A DNA stretch of 64,000 nt from JAVBMV01 sp031552145 (GTDB lineage: Bacteria > Myxococcota > Myxococcia > Myxococcales > UBA5297), in NCBI GenBank assembly GCA_031552145.1, contig JAVBMV010000006.1, forward strand, positions 1 to 64,000, read 5' to 3'. Below, piece by piece: positions 49,262-56,944 of this stretch. The position numbers and the translations under genes were made by a program. Position 1 is the first letter of the stretch, and every line of letters begins with the position of its first letter. The notes beneath the pieces are model-generated. The model searched no databases. It saw nothing but the letters and a program-made list of their open reading frames with translations, and was not told the DNA's origin.

Positions 49262-50641
49262 ATGGAAAAGAAGTACGTCGCAGAACCCTACAAGATCAAA
49301 GTCGTAGAGCCCATCGCGATGACGACTCGGGCCCAGCGCGCCCAGTACATGAAGGAAGCCGGCTACAACACCTTCCTCCTCAAGTCCGAGCAGGTCTACA
49401 TCGACCTCCTCACCGACAGCGGCACGACCGCCATGAGCGACCGCCAGTGGGCCGCGATGATGATCGGCGACGAGGCCTACGCCGGCTCGCGGAACTTCAT
49501 CCACCTGCAGGAGGTGGTCCGCAAGTACTACGGCTTCAAGCACGTCGTCCCGACCCACCAGGGGCGCGGCGCCGAGAACCTCCTGTCGCAGCTCTGCATC
49601 AAGAAGGGCGACTGGGTTCCGGGCAACATGTACTTCACCACGACCCGCCAGCACCAGGAGCTGAACGGCGCCCAGTTCTTCGACATCATCTGCGAAGAGG
49701 GACACCTCGCGCAGAGCGACCATCCCTTCAAGGGCAACGTCGACGTCAAGAAGCTCGAGGGACTCATCAAGGAGAAGGGCGCCGACAAGATCCCCTACGT
49801 CTGCGTCGCCGTCACCGTCAACCTGGCCGGTGGCCAGCCGGTGAGCATGGAGAACCTGCGCCAGGTGAAGGAGCTCTGCTCCAAGCACAAGATCAAGGTC
49901 ATGTTCGACGCCACCCGCTGCGTCGAGAACGCCTTCTTCATCAAGGAGCGCGAGCCCGGCTTCTCCGACAAGAGCATCGCCGAGATCCTCCTCGAGATGA
50001 TGAGCTACTCCGACGGCTGCACCATGTCGGGCAAGAAGGACTGCCTCGTCAACATCGGCGGCTTCCTCTGCATGAACGACGACGAGCTCTATCAGCGCGC
50101 CTGTGAGCTCGTGGTCGTCTACGAGGGCATGCCCAGCTACGGCGGCATGGCCGGTCGCGACATGGAGGCGATGGCCCAGGGCATCATCGAGTCGGTCGAC
50201 TTCCACTACATCCAGCACCGCGTCGAGCAGTGCCGCTACCTGGGCGACAAGCTCATCGCGGCGGGCGTCCCCATCGTGACGCCGGTGGGCGGCCACGGCG
50301 TCTTCCTCGACGCGAAGAAGTTCCTGTCGCACATCCCGCAGACCCAGTTCCCCGCCCAGGCGCTGGCGGCGCACCTCTTCATCGAGGGCGGCGTGCGCTC
50401 GATGGAGCGCGGCGTCATCTCGGCCGGCCGCAACAAGGAGACCGGCGAGAACTACATGCCGAAGCTGGAGCTGGTCCGCTTGACCATTCCCCGGCGCGTC
50501 TACACTTACGCCCACTTCGATCACGTGGCCGACGCCATCATCGCCCTCTTCAAGAAGCGCGAGTCGCTCAAGGGGCTCAAGTTCGTCTACGAGCCGAAGT
50601 TCCTGCGCTTCTTCACCGCGCGCTTCGAGGAGCTGGCGTAG
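49262..50641 (+). CDS. tpl: Tyrosine phenol-lyase (beta-tyrosinase)
   Basis: 459 residues (the Citrobacter enzyme is 456). It splits L-tyrosine to phenol, pyruvate and ammonia using PLP. The fold is shared with tryptophanase, so I separated them by active-site residues. Thr126 in NMYFTTTRQHQ, Arg383 in VRSMERG and Phe450 in LRFFTARF are the tyrosine-type residues (Thr124, Arg381, Phe448 in Citrobacter); tryptophanase has Asp in FDTT and lacks that Arg. The PLP lysine is Lys259 (TMSGKKDCLVNIGGF). Similarity is very high along the whole protein, including THQGRGAENLLSQ. It is a monocistronic gene: no permease next to it and a strong terminator after it. Purely catabolic use is likely; in reverse it can make L-DOPA-like products. 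Confidence 0.85.
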   Translation: MEKKYVAEPYKIKVVEPIAMTTRAQRAQYMKEAGYNTFLLKSEQVYIDLLTDSGTTAMSDRQWAAMMIGDEAYAGSRNFIHLQEVVRKYYGFKHVVPTHQGRGAENLLSQLCIKKGDWVPGNMYFTTTRQHQELNGAQFFDIICEEGHLAQSDHPFKGNVDVKKLEGLIKEKGADKIPYVCVAVTVNLAGGQPVSMENLRQVKELCSKHKIKVMFDATRCVENAFFIKEREPGFSDKSIAEILLEMMSYSDGCTMSGKKDCLVNIGGFLCMNDDELYQRACELVVVYEGMPSYGGMAGRDMEAMAQGIIESVDFHYIQHRVEQCRYLGDKLIAAGVPIVTPVGGHGVFLDAKKFLSHIPQTQFPAQALAAHLFIEGGVRSMERGVISAGRNKETGENYMPKLELVRLTIPRRVYTYAHFDHVADAIIALFKKRESLKGLKFVYEPKFLRFFTARFEELA

Positions 50642-50668
50642 TCGAGACAGCGCGAATCACTGAAGCTC

Positions 50669-50716
50669 GAACCCCCGTCTCCGCCCAAGGGCGCGGAGGC
50701 GGGGGTTCTCTCTTTT
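50669..50716 (+). terminator. Rho-independent terminator after tpl
   Basis: Long stem GAACCCCCG-T-CTCCGC pairing with GCGGAG-G-CGGGGGTTC across an 8-base loop (CCAAGGGC), followed by TCTCTTTT. It separates tpl from the convergent MauE/rhodanese genes. Confidence 0.85.
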
Positions 50717-50737
50717 GGCATCGGGATTACATGGGCC

Positions 50738-51220
50738 TCAGAGCGGCTCGGCACCTGCGCGAGCGCTCTGGCGCCGCGGCAGCAGCGCGCGCAGGCTCCC
50801 ACCCCCGAAGTAGACGACCGGCAGCGCCATCGCGATGTAGAGCACGTCGCGCAGGACTGTTCCCCAGGTGGCGAGGTCGGCGCCTCCGAAGCAGCCGCAG
50901 GTGAGATCGATCCCTCTGATGAGCGCCTGCGAGAGCGCGACAATGAAGGCGATGTTCATCAACACCGTCACGGCCGCGGCGGCGCGCACGAAGAGGCCAA
51001 AGAGCAGCATCAGCCCGGCGAGCACCTCGACGCCGATCAGCATCGTCGAGAAGTAGGGCACGAGCCACGCGGGGAGCATCTGATAATTGGCGGTCTCCTC
51101 GGCGAAGAGCTCCATATTGGGCAGCTTGGTCGAGGCCGCGTAGAGGAAGACCCCCGCGGTCGCCAGGCGCAGGAGGAGGAGCGCGAGCGAGGCCACCCGC
51201 GGCGGAATGCGCCCTTTCAT
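50738..51220 (-). CDS. MauE/DoxX-like membrane protein
   Basis: 160 residues with four helices (SLALLLLRLATAGVFLYAAS, YFSTMLIGVEVLAGLMLLFG, AAVTVLMNIAFIVALSQALI, VLRDVLYIAMALPVVYFGGG). The loop CGCFGGADLATWGTVL between helices 3 and 4 is the MauE hallmark, and STKLPNMELFAEETANYQ resembles the DoxX first-helix end. MauE-type proteins are linked to disulfide or sulfur chemistry in the envelope. It overlaps the rhodanese gene by four bases (ATGA), so the two proteins should work together. Confidence 0.8.
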   Translation of the reverse strand: MKGRIPPRVASLALLLLRLATAGVFLYAASTKLPNMELFAEETANYQMLPAWLVPYFSTMLIGVEVLAGLMLLFGLFVRAAAAVTVLMNIAFIVALSQALIRGIDLTCGCFGGADLATWGTVLRDVLYIAMALPVVYFGGGSLRALLPRRQSARAGAEPL

Positions 51221-51816
51221 CGGAGCACCTCTCCGGCCGCCTCGCCGTGCCCATGCCCTTCATGCCCTTTGAGTCCGTCGTGCGCCTCCTGCAAGTCGCA
51301 CGTGCCGCAGGCTCCGGACTGCGCCGGACCGCCGGCTTCCTGCCAGGTGTTCCAGTCGTCCTCCAACAGGCGGACATCGGCGAAACCGAGCGCGATCAGC
51401 CTGTCGGCCACGCGCTCCGCCAGGCCACACCCCGCGCCGGCGTCATAGACGACGATGGTTCGAAAGCTGCGCAGACGCTTGAGCACCTCGCCCTCGGAGG
51501 GATCTCCCGCGGGCTTGAGGTGGACAGCGCCCGGGATGTGCCCCTCGGCGAAGGCCGCCGCGCCGCGCGCGTCGACAAAGGCCGCCGAGCAGCTGCCGCA
51601 GGCCTCGACCGCCTCCGCCCGCTTCATCGTGGAATGACCGTGCTCGGCGTGAGCACCCTCTTCTCCTACGCCGCAGTAGCCCACCCCCGACGAAGAGGCA
51701 GGGTGCACTGGCTTGGAGAGCGTGATGGGTCGCCCGCTCGCGGCGTTGAGGCCGAAGCCCATCATCGCGCCAGCGAACGAAATGGCGACGATCTGGAGTA
51801 CGAAGCGCATCGGCAC
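51217..51816 (-). CDS. Membrane-anchored rhodanese-domain protein
   Basis: 199 residues. An N-terminal signal anchor (FVLQIVAISFAGAMMGFGLN) is followed by a Cys-containing linker (GVGYCGVGEEG) and a rhodanese domain: FVDARGAAAFAEGHIPGAVH, then IVVYDAGAGCGLAERVADRL with the active Cys, and LGFADVRLLEDDWNTWQEAG. The tail is His-rich (HDGLKGHEGHGHGEAAG) and contains CGTC, perhaps binding metal. It likely transfers or senses sulfane sulfur in the periplasm, coupled to the MauE-like partner. GTG 51816 with GAGG seven bases ahead is taken; ATG 51810 is possible. Confidence 0.8.
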   Translation of the reverse strand: MPMRFVLQIVAISFAGAMMGFGLNAASGRPITLSKPVHPASSSGVGYCGVGEEGAHAEHGHSTMKRAEAVEACGSCSAAFVDARGAAAFAEGHIPGAVHLKPAGDPSEGEVLKRLRSFRTIVVYDAGAGCGLAERVADRLIALGFADVRLLEDDWNTWQEAGGPAQSGACGTCDLQEAHDGLKGHEGHGHGEAAGEVLR

Positions 51817-51829
51817 ATTCTACCCTCAC

Positions 51830-53788
51830 TCATCCCCACTCACCATAGAGGAGAAGGACGGTGTTCCACTCGATGGGCAGCTGCGCGTTCGCGGTGAGCT
51901 CGATCATCAGCGCGGGTCGGCGCTCCGCGTAGCCGGGCGAATAGTCAAAGGGAACGAGGCGCAGCGCGACACCGCGAGGAGGGATAAAGAGCGCCCGGGA
52001 CGCGCCCTCTGGCCCAAGCTCGAGCGCTTGGTCGAACGCCAGACGCTCCTGGAGGCCCGCCTCCTCCAGCACCCTCCTCGCCGCGCCGCCCAACTGGAAG
52101 GGGCGCGCGAGCAGATCGGGCAGCTGGAAGCGGGAAGCGATTCGATGGGATCCCTCGCCGCTCAACCGGTCGGTGATGCGCACCAACATCGAGCGGCGCT
52201 CCAAGGTCACCTCGCGCCTATGACGCACGGGCGAGCTCAGCCGCTCGAAGCCGCGGTGCTCGCCGACGAACCGCTCGCGCGCCGGAGAAGAGTCGAAGTG
52301 GATGGCGCGACATCGGAGCGTCGTCAGCTCTCCCGGAGCACGCCGCTCCCCGGAGAGCTGTTGCTCCTCGCCATCGATCTGGATCGTCGAGTGGGCGCGC
52401 GTCGAGCCGTAGAGGGCGACGCCGGGAATGCCCGCGGGCCGGCACTGGGTCCCCGAATCGACCAGCACCGCTACCTCCCCAGCGTGAAGCTCCAGCGCCA
52501 GCTTGTCGTTGTGCAGATGCTCCCGAAGCTCCACGAGCCCCACGGGTCCGCAGGTGATGGTCGCCTGGATGGCGCCGGCGCGCAGCGTGTAGAGGCCGCC
52601 GTTCCTGAGCGCCGCGCTCGGCCAGAGGACATTGGCCCCGAGCCGCGCATACCGCTCCGCGCCCGCTCTTCCAAGCAAGAAGAGCGCCTCCTCCGGGTAG
52701 GCGGCGCCTTCCGCGCGCAGCTCCGCATCGCCGAAGAGCGCGGCTCCAATCGCCAAGAGATAGCCATGCTCCAGCGCACCGCGCGGCGCCAGGGGCAATG
52801 CTCGCCCCGCGTCGCTCTCGCCGAATCGCGGGGCACGCCCGCCGCGTGTCACATAGGCGCGCACGGCGCCGAACATCGCGTGCAGACGGGAGTCATAGTC
52901 CTCACCCATCGACTCTCCGCGGGCCAGCGCGGCCTCGCGCCCGAGAAGAAAGAGCTCGATGGCCAACCTATGAGCGGAGGCGGAGCCCTCGGCGGTGAAA
53001 CCGTCGGCGAGAACCATCCGCACGATCTCGAGCCTGAGCTGCTCCAGAGCGCGGTCGCGCCATGCTCGGGCGCGCGGCAACTCGGGGAAGATAGTTCCCA
53101 AATGCAAGAGCCCGACCAGCTGAGCGACGTGTGGACTTCCCGGCTCGAGCCTCGACTCGTCGAGCGCGGCCTCTATGTAGTTGCCGTGGGCGAGGAGCTG
53201 TGAAGCGAGCGCGAGCGCAAAGTCCCCGCGCTGCAGCTCGGGCCGATGGCGCAGCATGAGGAAGGCGAGCGCGAGGTTGGTGCACCTGAGCGCGGCCTCG
53301 CTCGCCGATTGCCCGTGGAGTCCCACGTCGACCTGATTTCGGAGCGCAAAGTCGACGACCTTCTCCACTACCTTCTTGGCATAGCGCGCCTTGGCCCCCT
53401 CGTCGGCGGTGAGCCAGACACCTTGAGCGAGCGCGACGAGCTGGCCCATGCGTTCCTGGGCCCACTTGGCACGCGCCCAGGCTCCCTCGGCGCGCTCTCG
53501 GACTCGCTCTGTGACCGCCGGCATTCGGCGCGCCAGGGTGGCGATCTCCTCCCTCTTCGAGGCGTCGGCCCAGAGGCGGCTCGCCCTTGGAGCAGAGAGC
53601 TTGAGGGCGAGATCGAGCGGATCCGAGGCACAGAAGAACTCGAGAAACGGGCGCGGGTCTCCGAAGGGCTCCTGCCCGCCATGTCCATAGAGGGTCGAGC
53701 GCCATGCCAGTCGCTTCGCCATGGAGCGCGCGATCCCGGACGTGGAGAAGTTGGAAGCGAGCCAAGTGTAGTAGTCGAGCGGTTCCAC
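51830..53788 (-). CDS. Heparinase II/III-like polysaccharide lyase, probably cytoplasmic
   Basis: 652 residues from GTG 53788 (AGGGAGGG ahead). It follows the two-part plan of heparinase II/III-family lyases: an (alpha/alpha) toroid (ALRCTNLALAFLMLRHRPEL, AQLVGLLHLGTIFPELPRAR, DGFTAEGSASAHRLAIELF) and a C-terminal beta-sandwich (GPVGLVELREHLHNDKLALE, LHAGEVAVLVDSGTQ, HRIASRFQLPDLLARP). The HNDKLALELHAGE-VLVDSGT block is the family signature, with the His that acts in metal and substrate binding. No signal peptide is visible, so it may act on imported oligosaccharides, or the start may be wrong. The polymer is unknown. Confidence 0.75.
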   Translation of the reverse strand: MEPLDYYTWLASNFSTSGIARSMAKRLAWRSTLYGHGGQEPFGDPRPFLEFFCASDPLDLALKLSAPRASRLWADASKREEIATLARRMPAVTERVRERAEGAWARAKWAQERMGQLVALAQGVWLTADEGAKARYAKKVVEKVVDFALRNQVDVGLHGQSASEAALRCTNLALAFLMLRHRPELQRGDFALALASQLLAHGNYIEAALDESRLEPGSPHVAQLVGLLHLGTIFPELPRARAWRDRALEQLRLEIVRMVLADGFTAEGSASAHRLAIELFLLGREAALARGESMGEDYDSRLHAMFGAVRAYVTRGGRAPRFGESDAGRALPLAPRGALEHGYLLAIGAALFGDAELRAEGAAYPEEALFLLGRAGAERYARLGANVLWPSAALRNGGLYTLRAGAIQATITCGPVGLVELREHLHNDKLALELHAGEVAVLVDSGTQCRPAGIPGVALYGSTRAHSTIQIDGEEQQLSGERRAPGELTTLRCRAIHFDSSPARERFVGEHRGFERLSSPVRHRREVTLERRSMLVRITDRLSGEGSHRIASRFQLPDLLARPFQLGGAARRVLEEAGLQERLAFDQALELGPEGASRALFIPPRGVALRLVPFDYSPGYAERRPALMIELTANAQLPIEWNTVLLLYGEWG

Positions 53789-53890
53789 CCCACCCTCCCT
53801 CCGCGGTGACGGACCCTCGCCAGCGTGGAGATGCCTCGAATCTAAACAAAGGGGGCCCGACAGGGGGCCGTGCAGGAGCGGCGAGGAGGG

Positions 53891-54391
53891 ATGAGCTTGG
53901 GCGCCATGAAGCTCATGGGCCTCTACATCGAACAGGAGCAGGGCGAGATCTCCCGCCGGTTCAAGGAGCGGGCGGCGAGCGAGCTCTTCCACCATGCGGC
54001 GGCGCTGGAGCACGCGACGCAGGCGCTCCTCCGCGCGCTCGCCCTTCAGCTCTCGAGCGCGCCCTCGTCGGACGAAGGGCGGCTGCGCGCGCTCATGCTG
54101 GTGCGCTCACATCCTCCCGGGGGGGTGCGCGGACTGGTGCGGGAGTTTGGGCTGCTCAGACGAACCCTCTGGGAGGTGCTGCTGGAGCGGGGGCACGCGC
54201 TCGCGGGAGAGGAACGGCGCCAGGCCGATCAGGAGTTGGACGAGCTCCTCGCCCTGGCGGTCGAGCGCCTCGCCGCGCTGATGCGCCACGCGATGGCGCC
54301 GAGCAACAGGAACGAGAGCGTCGGCATCGGGGAGCCCGAGGCGCCGCAGCCGCCGCAACCCGAATCGTCCGAACAGGTCGATTCGGAGTAG
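53891..54391 (+). CDS. RsbRD-N-like helical protein overlapping a protease gene
   Basis: 166 residues from ATG 53891 (GAGGAGGG ahead). All-helical: LYIEQEQGEISRRFKERAAS, HAAALEHATQALLRALALQL, GLVREFGLLRRTLWEVLLER and DQELDELLALAVERLAALMR. The 'VREFGLLRRTLWEVL' helix is characteristic of the RsbRD/histidine-kinase N-terminal sensor helical bundle. There is no kinase or STAS domain, so it is a stand-alone sensory or partner protein. Its C-terminal ~28 residues are Pro/Glu-rich and disordered; they lie within a 163-base antisense overlap with the convergent metalloprotease gene. Confidence 0.6.
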   Translation: MSLGAMKLMGLYIEQEQGEISRRFKERAASELFHHAAALEHATQALLRALALQLSSAPSSDEGRLRALMLVRSHPPGGVRGLVREFGLLRRTLWEVLLERGHALAGEERRQADQELDELLALAVERLAALMRHAMAPSNRNESVGIGEPEAPQPPQPESSEQVDSE

Positions 54392-55185
54392 ATGGCACAG
54401 AGCCCCGCCTCGTCATCCGCCCCCAGTTGACGCACGACAGCGCCGGGCTTGCTGGTGGGATACATCACGGCGGTCGTGTCGGTGACGTGATCGAGCCCCA
54501 GCATGTGCCCCCCTTCGTGGACGACGACCGTGGCAATGTCGGTCGACACGCAGTTGGGAGGGCTACTGGTGGGCGGAGCGCCGCAGACGGGACCGTCGAC
54601 GGTGCTGAAGGTGAAGCCCGATCCGTTCATCTCCATGTCGGAGTCGAAGAGTTCGCCCGTGACGAGATCGTAGGTGCCGATGGTGACCGCGATCACCTTC
54701 CCGGCAGAGGCAGGAACTGGCTTGCCGCTCGCGTCATATTCGGCCCAGCAGTCATAGGCATTGTTGCAGCTCAAATCGAGCCAACAGGAATCGTCCTCGG
54801 GCGCCACGTCGAGGCAGTGCCTCTCCCGAAAGAGGATGATGTTGATGTTTTTCTCCGCCTCCGGGTCGAACCCCACCTCATTACTGGAGGTGAGCCCATC
54901 ATCGACGAAATTAAAGGGGGAGCAGCCGACGGTGTTCCACTCGAGCATCCCGGTGGAGGTGGCGCGCAGGCTCTCGGTGGCCCCGGCGCTGGCGCTGCCC
55001 TTCTCGTTCATCACGAAGGGCACCGTGCACTTGCCCCAGTAGAGCGGCTTCTTCGCGTATTTGGAGCCGGGAGGAGGCTCGGTCTCGGTGCGCTTGTAGG
55101 CGCTGGCGCCACCCGCGAAGAGCGAAGTCGCGGCGAAGAGCGCCGCGGCACAGAAAAGCGAGGTGAGCGAGGAGGTGCCTCTCAT
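54229..55185 (-). CDS. Secreted matrixin-type metalloprotease with MYXO-CTERM-like tail
   Basis: 318 residues with a signal peptide (LTSLFCAAALFAATSLFAGG). The mature protein has ILFRERHCLDVAPEDDSCWL and the zinc motif TVVVHEGGHMLGLDHV (HExGHxxGxxH) near 222-232, then TAVMYPTSKPGAV (Met-turn): a metzincin/matrixin plan. The C-terminus CSDDSGCGGCGASGSPMP followed by TLSFLLLGAIAWRISAARR (Cys-rich, hydrophobic, Arg-rich) resembles a MYXO-CTERM sorting signal for surface attachment. The extra tail after RR is atypical. It is probably a surface-displayed endopeptidase. ATGA overlap with the upstream gene. Confidence 0.8.
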   Translation of the reverse strand: MRGTSSLTSLFCAAALFAATSLFAGGASAYKRTETEPPPGSKYAKKPLYWGKCTVPFVMNEKGSASAGATESLRATSTGMLEWNTVGCSPFNFVDDGLTSSNEVGFDPEAEKNINIILFRERHCLDVAPEDDSCWLDLSCNNAYDCWAEYDASGKPVPASAGKVIAVTIGTYDLVTGELFDSDMEMNGSGFTFSTVDGPVCGAPPTSSPPNCVSTDIATVVVHEGGHMLGLDHVTDTTAVMYPTSKPGAVVRQLGADDEAGLCAIYSESTCSDDSGCGGCGASGSPMPTLSFLLLGAIAWRISAARRSTARARSSSNS

Positions 55186-55757
55186 GGCTTCACCTCCACG
55201 AGCGCGGAGCGGACCCGATCGAGGAAGAGCTCCTCGGGCATCGGCTCGAAGCGCGGCGCCGGCGCGATCGAACCATCCTGCGCCAAGAAGCTGATCCCGG
55301 CGCGCTCCTGCTTGACGAAGCGCTCGCCGGTCGGGCGCCGCTCAACGGCGAACTTGCCCAGATCCATCGCGTTGAGCGCGAAGCGCCCCGGGAGGCGCCG
55401 GTTGGCCTTGAGGAAGAGCACCAGCTCTTCGCCCTCCACGAAGGAGGTGAGACCCGAGACCTTCTGGCCGATGCCATCGACGGCCCCTCCTGGCGTGATC
55501 ACCTCGATATGTGTGGGGACCTCCCCTTTGAGCGTCCCTCGCACCTCGATTTGGGTGAGCGTGCGCAGTTGCTTCCCATCGGAAGCTCTGAAGGAGGTGG
55601 AGCTGCCGACGACGCCCTGTACGATCGCGTCCGAATCGACAGCCAGTTGCTCCAGCTCGATGGCACCCATGAGGAGGGCGTGCGCCGAGCGGGCGAGACC
55701 CGCCACGGCGACGAGCGCCAAGGCGGAGAGGAGAAGTGCGCGAGTCATGGTCTTCAT
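55182..55757 (-). CDS. Exported partner of the matrixin gene, unknown function
   Basis: 191 residues with a signal peptide (MTRALLLSALALVAVAGLAR, ending SAHA). The mature protein begins LLMGAIELEQLAVDSDAIVQ, GVVGSSTSF and continues QIEVRGTLKGEVPTHIEVIT, PGGAVDGIGQKVSGLTSFVE and GEELVLFLKANRRLPGRFAL. This beta-rich layout is common in small secreted proteins of Myxococcota found next to matrixin-like proteases. It is translationally coupled to the protease (four-base overlap), which suggests an inhibitor, chaperone or substrate-presenting role. The start could also be the ATG three codons later. Confidence 0.65.
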   Translation of the reverse strand: MKTMTRALLLSALALVAVAGLARSAHALLMGAIELEQLAVDSDAIVQGVVGSSTSFRASDGKQLRTLTQIEVRGTLKGEVPTHIEVITPGGAVDGIGQKVSGLTSFVEGEELVLFLKANRRLPGRFALNAMDLGKFAVERRPTGERFVKQERAGISFLAQDGSIAPAPRFEPMPEELFLDRVRSALVEVKP

Positions 55758-55801
55758 TCTTAGCTCTCTACCACACCGCGCCGACCCCGCGGCCATCAAG
55801 G

Positions 55802-55831
55802 TTGACACCGCGGCGCCGGCGCAGCTATCAG
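55802..55831 (+). promoter_or_regulatory. Sigma-70-type promoter for the 121-aa gene
   Basis: TTGACA at 55802-55807, an 18-base spacer, then TATCAG (55826-55831). Transcription would start at or next to the GTG at 55839, giving a leaderless or nearly leaderless mRNA. Confidence 0.5.
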
Positions 55832-55838
55832 ATGGGGC

Positions 55839-56204
55839 GTGAACTTCCCCAAACAGCTAGTTGACATGCTCGATCTTCGCCGCTATAAGCGGCGCCGTTT
55901 TTTGGGCGTCATCCTCTTCACGCTCCTGATGCCAGGGGCCGCGGAGGCGAGGGAACACCTCGGAGCCACCATCCCCGATGGATCCACACCAATCGGAGAG
56001 AACAGGTTCAGGTCGCCCGTCGGATACAACGAAACGCTGACTTGGTACGGTAAGGTCTACCGGTCGAATCAGCGGAAGGCGATCGTAAACCGCCCTGGGC
56101 TTCGAGCGGTCCACATCGTGAATGAAGCGAAGGGTCGTTGGGAAGGTCTGAACATCTACGAGTTGGATGGGAAGACGGTGATTTTCGTAGTACCGCGCGA
56201 CTGA
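55839..56204 (+). CDS. Small exported protein, unknown function
   Basis: Up to 121 residues. A basic N-terminus (DLRRYKRRR) and a signal-like helix (FLGVILFTLLMPGAAEA) are followed by ~85 soluble residues: EHLGATIPDGSTPIGENRFR, SPVGYNETLTWYGKVYRSNQ, VNRPGLRAVHIVNEAKGRWE, GLNIYELDGKTVIFVVPRD. The mature domain is compact and beta-rich and I do not recognise it. The start is ambiguous: GTG 55839 (leaderless, behind a good promoter) or ATG 55866. A second TTGACA-N17-TATAAG pair (55861-55889) lies inside the 5' end. Confidence 0.6.
   Translation: MNFPKQLVDMLDLRRYKRRRFLGVILFTLLMPGAAEAREHLGATIPDGSTPIGENRFRSPVGYNETLTWYGKVYRSNQRKAIVNRPGLRAVHIVNEAKGRWEGLNIYELDGKTVIFVVPRD
55861..55889 (+). promoter_or_regulatory. 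Second TTGACA-N17-TATAAG promoter-like pair within a gene start
   Basis: TTGACA at 55861-55866 and TATAAG at 55884-55889, exactly 17 bases apart: a near-consensus primary-sigma promoter, but inside the coding region of the 121-aa protein. It might drive a shorter form from ATG 55929 or the tRNA genes further on; it may also be chance. Confidence 0.35.
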
Positions 56205-56258
56205 GCAGCGCTCGGCGCGGAGCAGAAAAGACGGTTCAGAGCCGTTTCGAAGTGTAAT

Positions 56259-56329
56259 TGGGAGATCGTCTAACGGCAGGACGACAGGCTCTGAACCTGT
56301 CTATCTAGGTTCGAATCCTAGTCTCCCAG
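56259..56329 (+). tRNA. tRNA-Gln (CTG)
   Basis: Acceptor TGGGAGA pairs with TCTCCCA. Anticodon stem ACAGG/CCTGT encloses CTCTGAA (anticodon CTG). The T-arm is CTAGGTTCGAATCCTAG. 71 bases; CCA is not encoded. It reads CAG codons. Confidence 0.95.
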
Positions 56330-56431
56330 TAATCTCGAAAGACACGATGGTTCTCCGTGAGTTCGAGTGTTTGTGGTCGAGGATGGACTCCTAGACAGAC
56401 TAGGATTCATCTGGTAAAAGCAGCAAAGTTT

Positions 56432-56503
56432 GGCCCCGTTGTCTAGCGGTTAGGACGGTGCCCTCTCACGGCACAAGCCCGAGTTCGATTCTCGGCGGGG
56501 TCA
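56432..56503 (+). tRNA. tRNA-Glu (CTC)
   Basis: Acceptor GGCCCCG pairs with CGGGGTC (one G-U). Anticodon stem GTGCC/GGCAC encloses CTCTCAC (anticodon CTC). The T-arm contains GAGTTCGATTCTC. CCA is not encoded. It is followed by a terminator and probably co-transcribed with the tRNA-Gln 103 bases upstream. Confidence 0.95.
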
Positions 56504-56534
56504 CATGAGCGCGGTCTACATCGCGCAGCTCTTT

Positions 56535-56575
56535 GAAGAGCCCATCCGGAGCGATTCCGGGTGGGCTCTTCGCTT
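56535..56575 (+). terminator. Rho-independent terminator after tRNA-Glu
   Basis: GAAGAGCCCATCCGGA, four-base loop region GCGA, then TTCCGGGTGGGCTCTTC followed by GCTTTT: a long stem with one bulge, ending the tRNA transcript 12 bases before the next ATG. Confidence 0.85.
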
Positions 56576-56586
56576 TTGAGGTTGCC

Positions 56587-56940
56587 ATGTTCGACCAGGT
56601 GTTGCGGGAGCTGTTGAACGCCTCTGGCGCGGAACTGGCGGTGCTCTGCGACGCAGAGGGCGAGGAGATCGCCGAAGCGCATCGCTCCGGAGAGACCTAC
56701 GATGCTCGCGTCCAGGGCGCGCAGCTGGGACCTGTGGCGATGGAGCTTCGCGAGGCGGCACCGACGTCGCTGGGCCGAGATCGTCTCACGGTCAGGTGCC
56801 TCGCCGAGCAGGGCGTGCTGCTCCTCGAGCTGCTCCCGGGCGGCTACTACCTGCTGCTGCGCCTCGCGGATGCCAAGTCCGAAGCGCGGGCTCGACGGCT
56901 GCTCGTCGCGGCGGCTACCCAGCTGCTCCCAGAGTTCTAA
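56587..56940 (+). CDS. Roadblock/LC7-like small protein
   Basis: 117 residues from ATG 56587 (GAGG ahead). The alpha/beta order matches roadblock/longin-type proteins such as MglB: an N-terminal helix FDQVLRELLNASG, then AELAVLCDAEGEEIAEAHRS, a helix LGPVAMELREA, strands LTVRCLAEQGVLLLELLPGG and YYLLLRLADAK, and a C-terminal helix ARARRLLVAAATQLLPEF. In Myxococcota such proteins regulate small GTPases of polarity systems; no GTPase is adjacent here. Five bases separate it from the convergent udg stop. Confidence 0.6.
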   Translation: MFDQVLRELLNASGAELAVLCDAEGEEIAEAHRSGETYDARVQGAQLGPVAMELREAAPTSLGRDRLTVRCLAEQGVLLLELLPGGYYLLLRLADAKSEARARRLLVAAATQLLPEF

Positions 56941-56944
56941 AGTC

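Noticed and set aside
48905..50524. 539-codon reverse-strand frame under tpl
   Set aside because: Val/Leu/Asp-rich shadow of the tyrosine phenol-lyase gene, without any domain.
49262..50641. Tryptophanase (tnaA)
   Set aside because: Overall similarity would allow it, but FTTT, MERG and LRFF are the tyrosine phenol-lyase residues.
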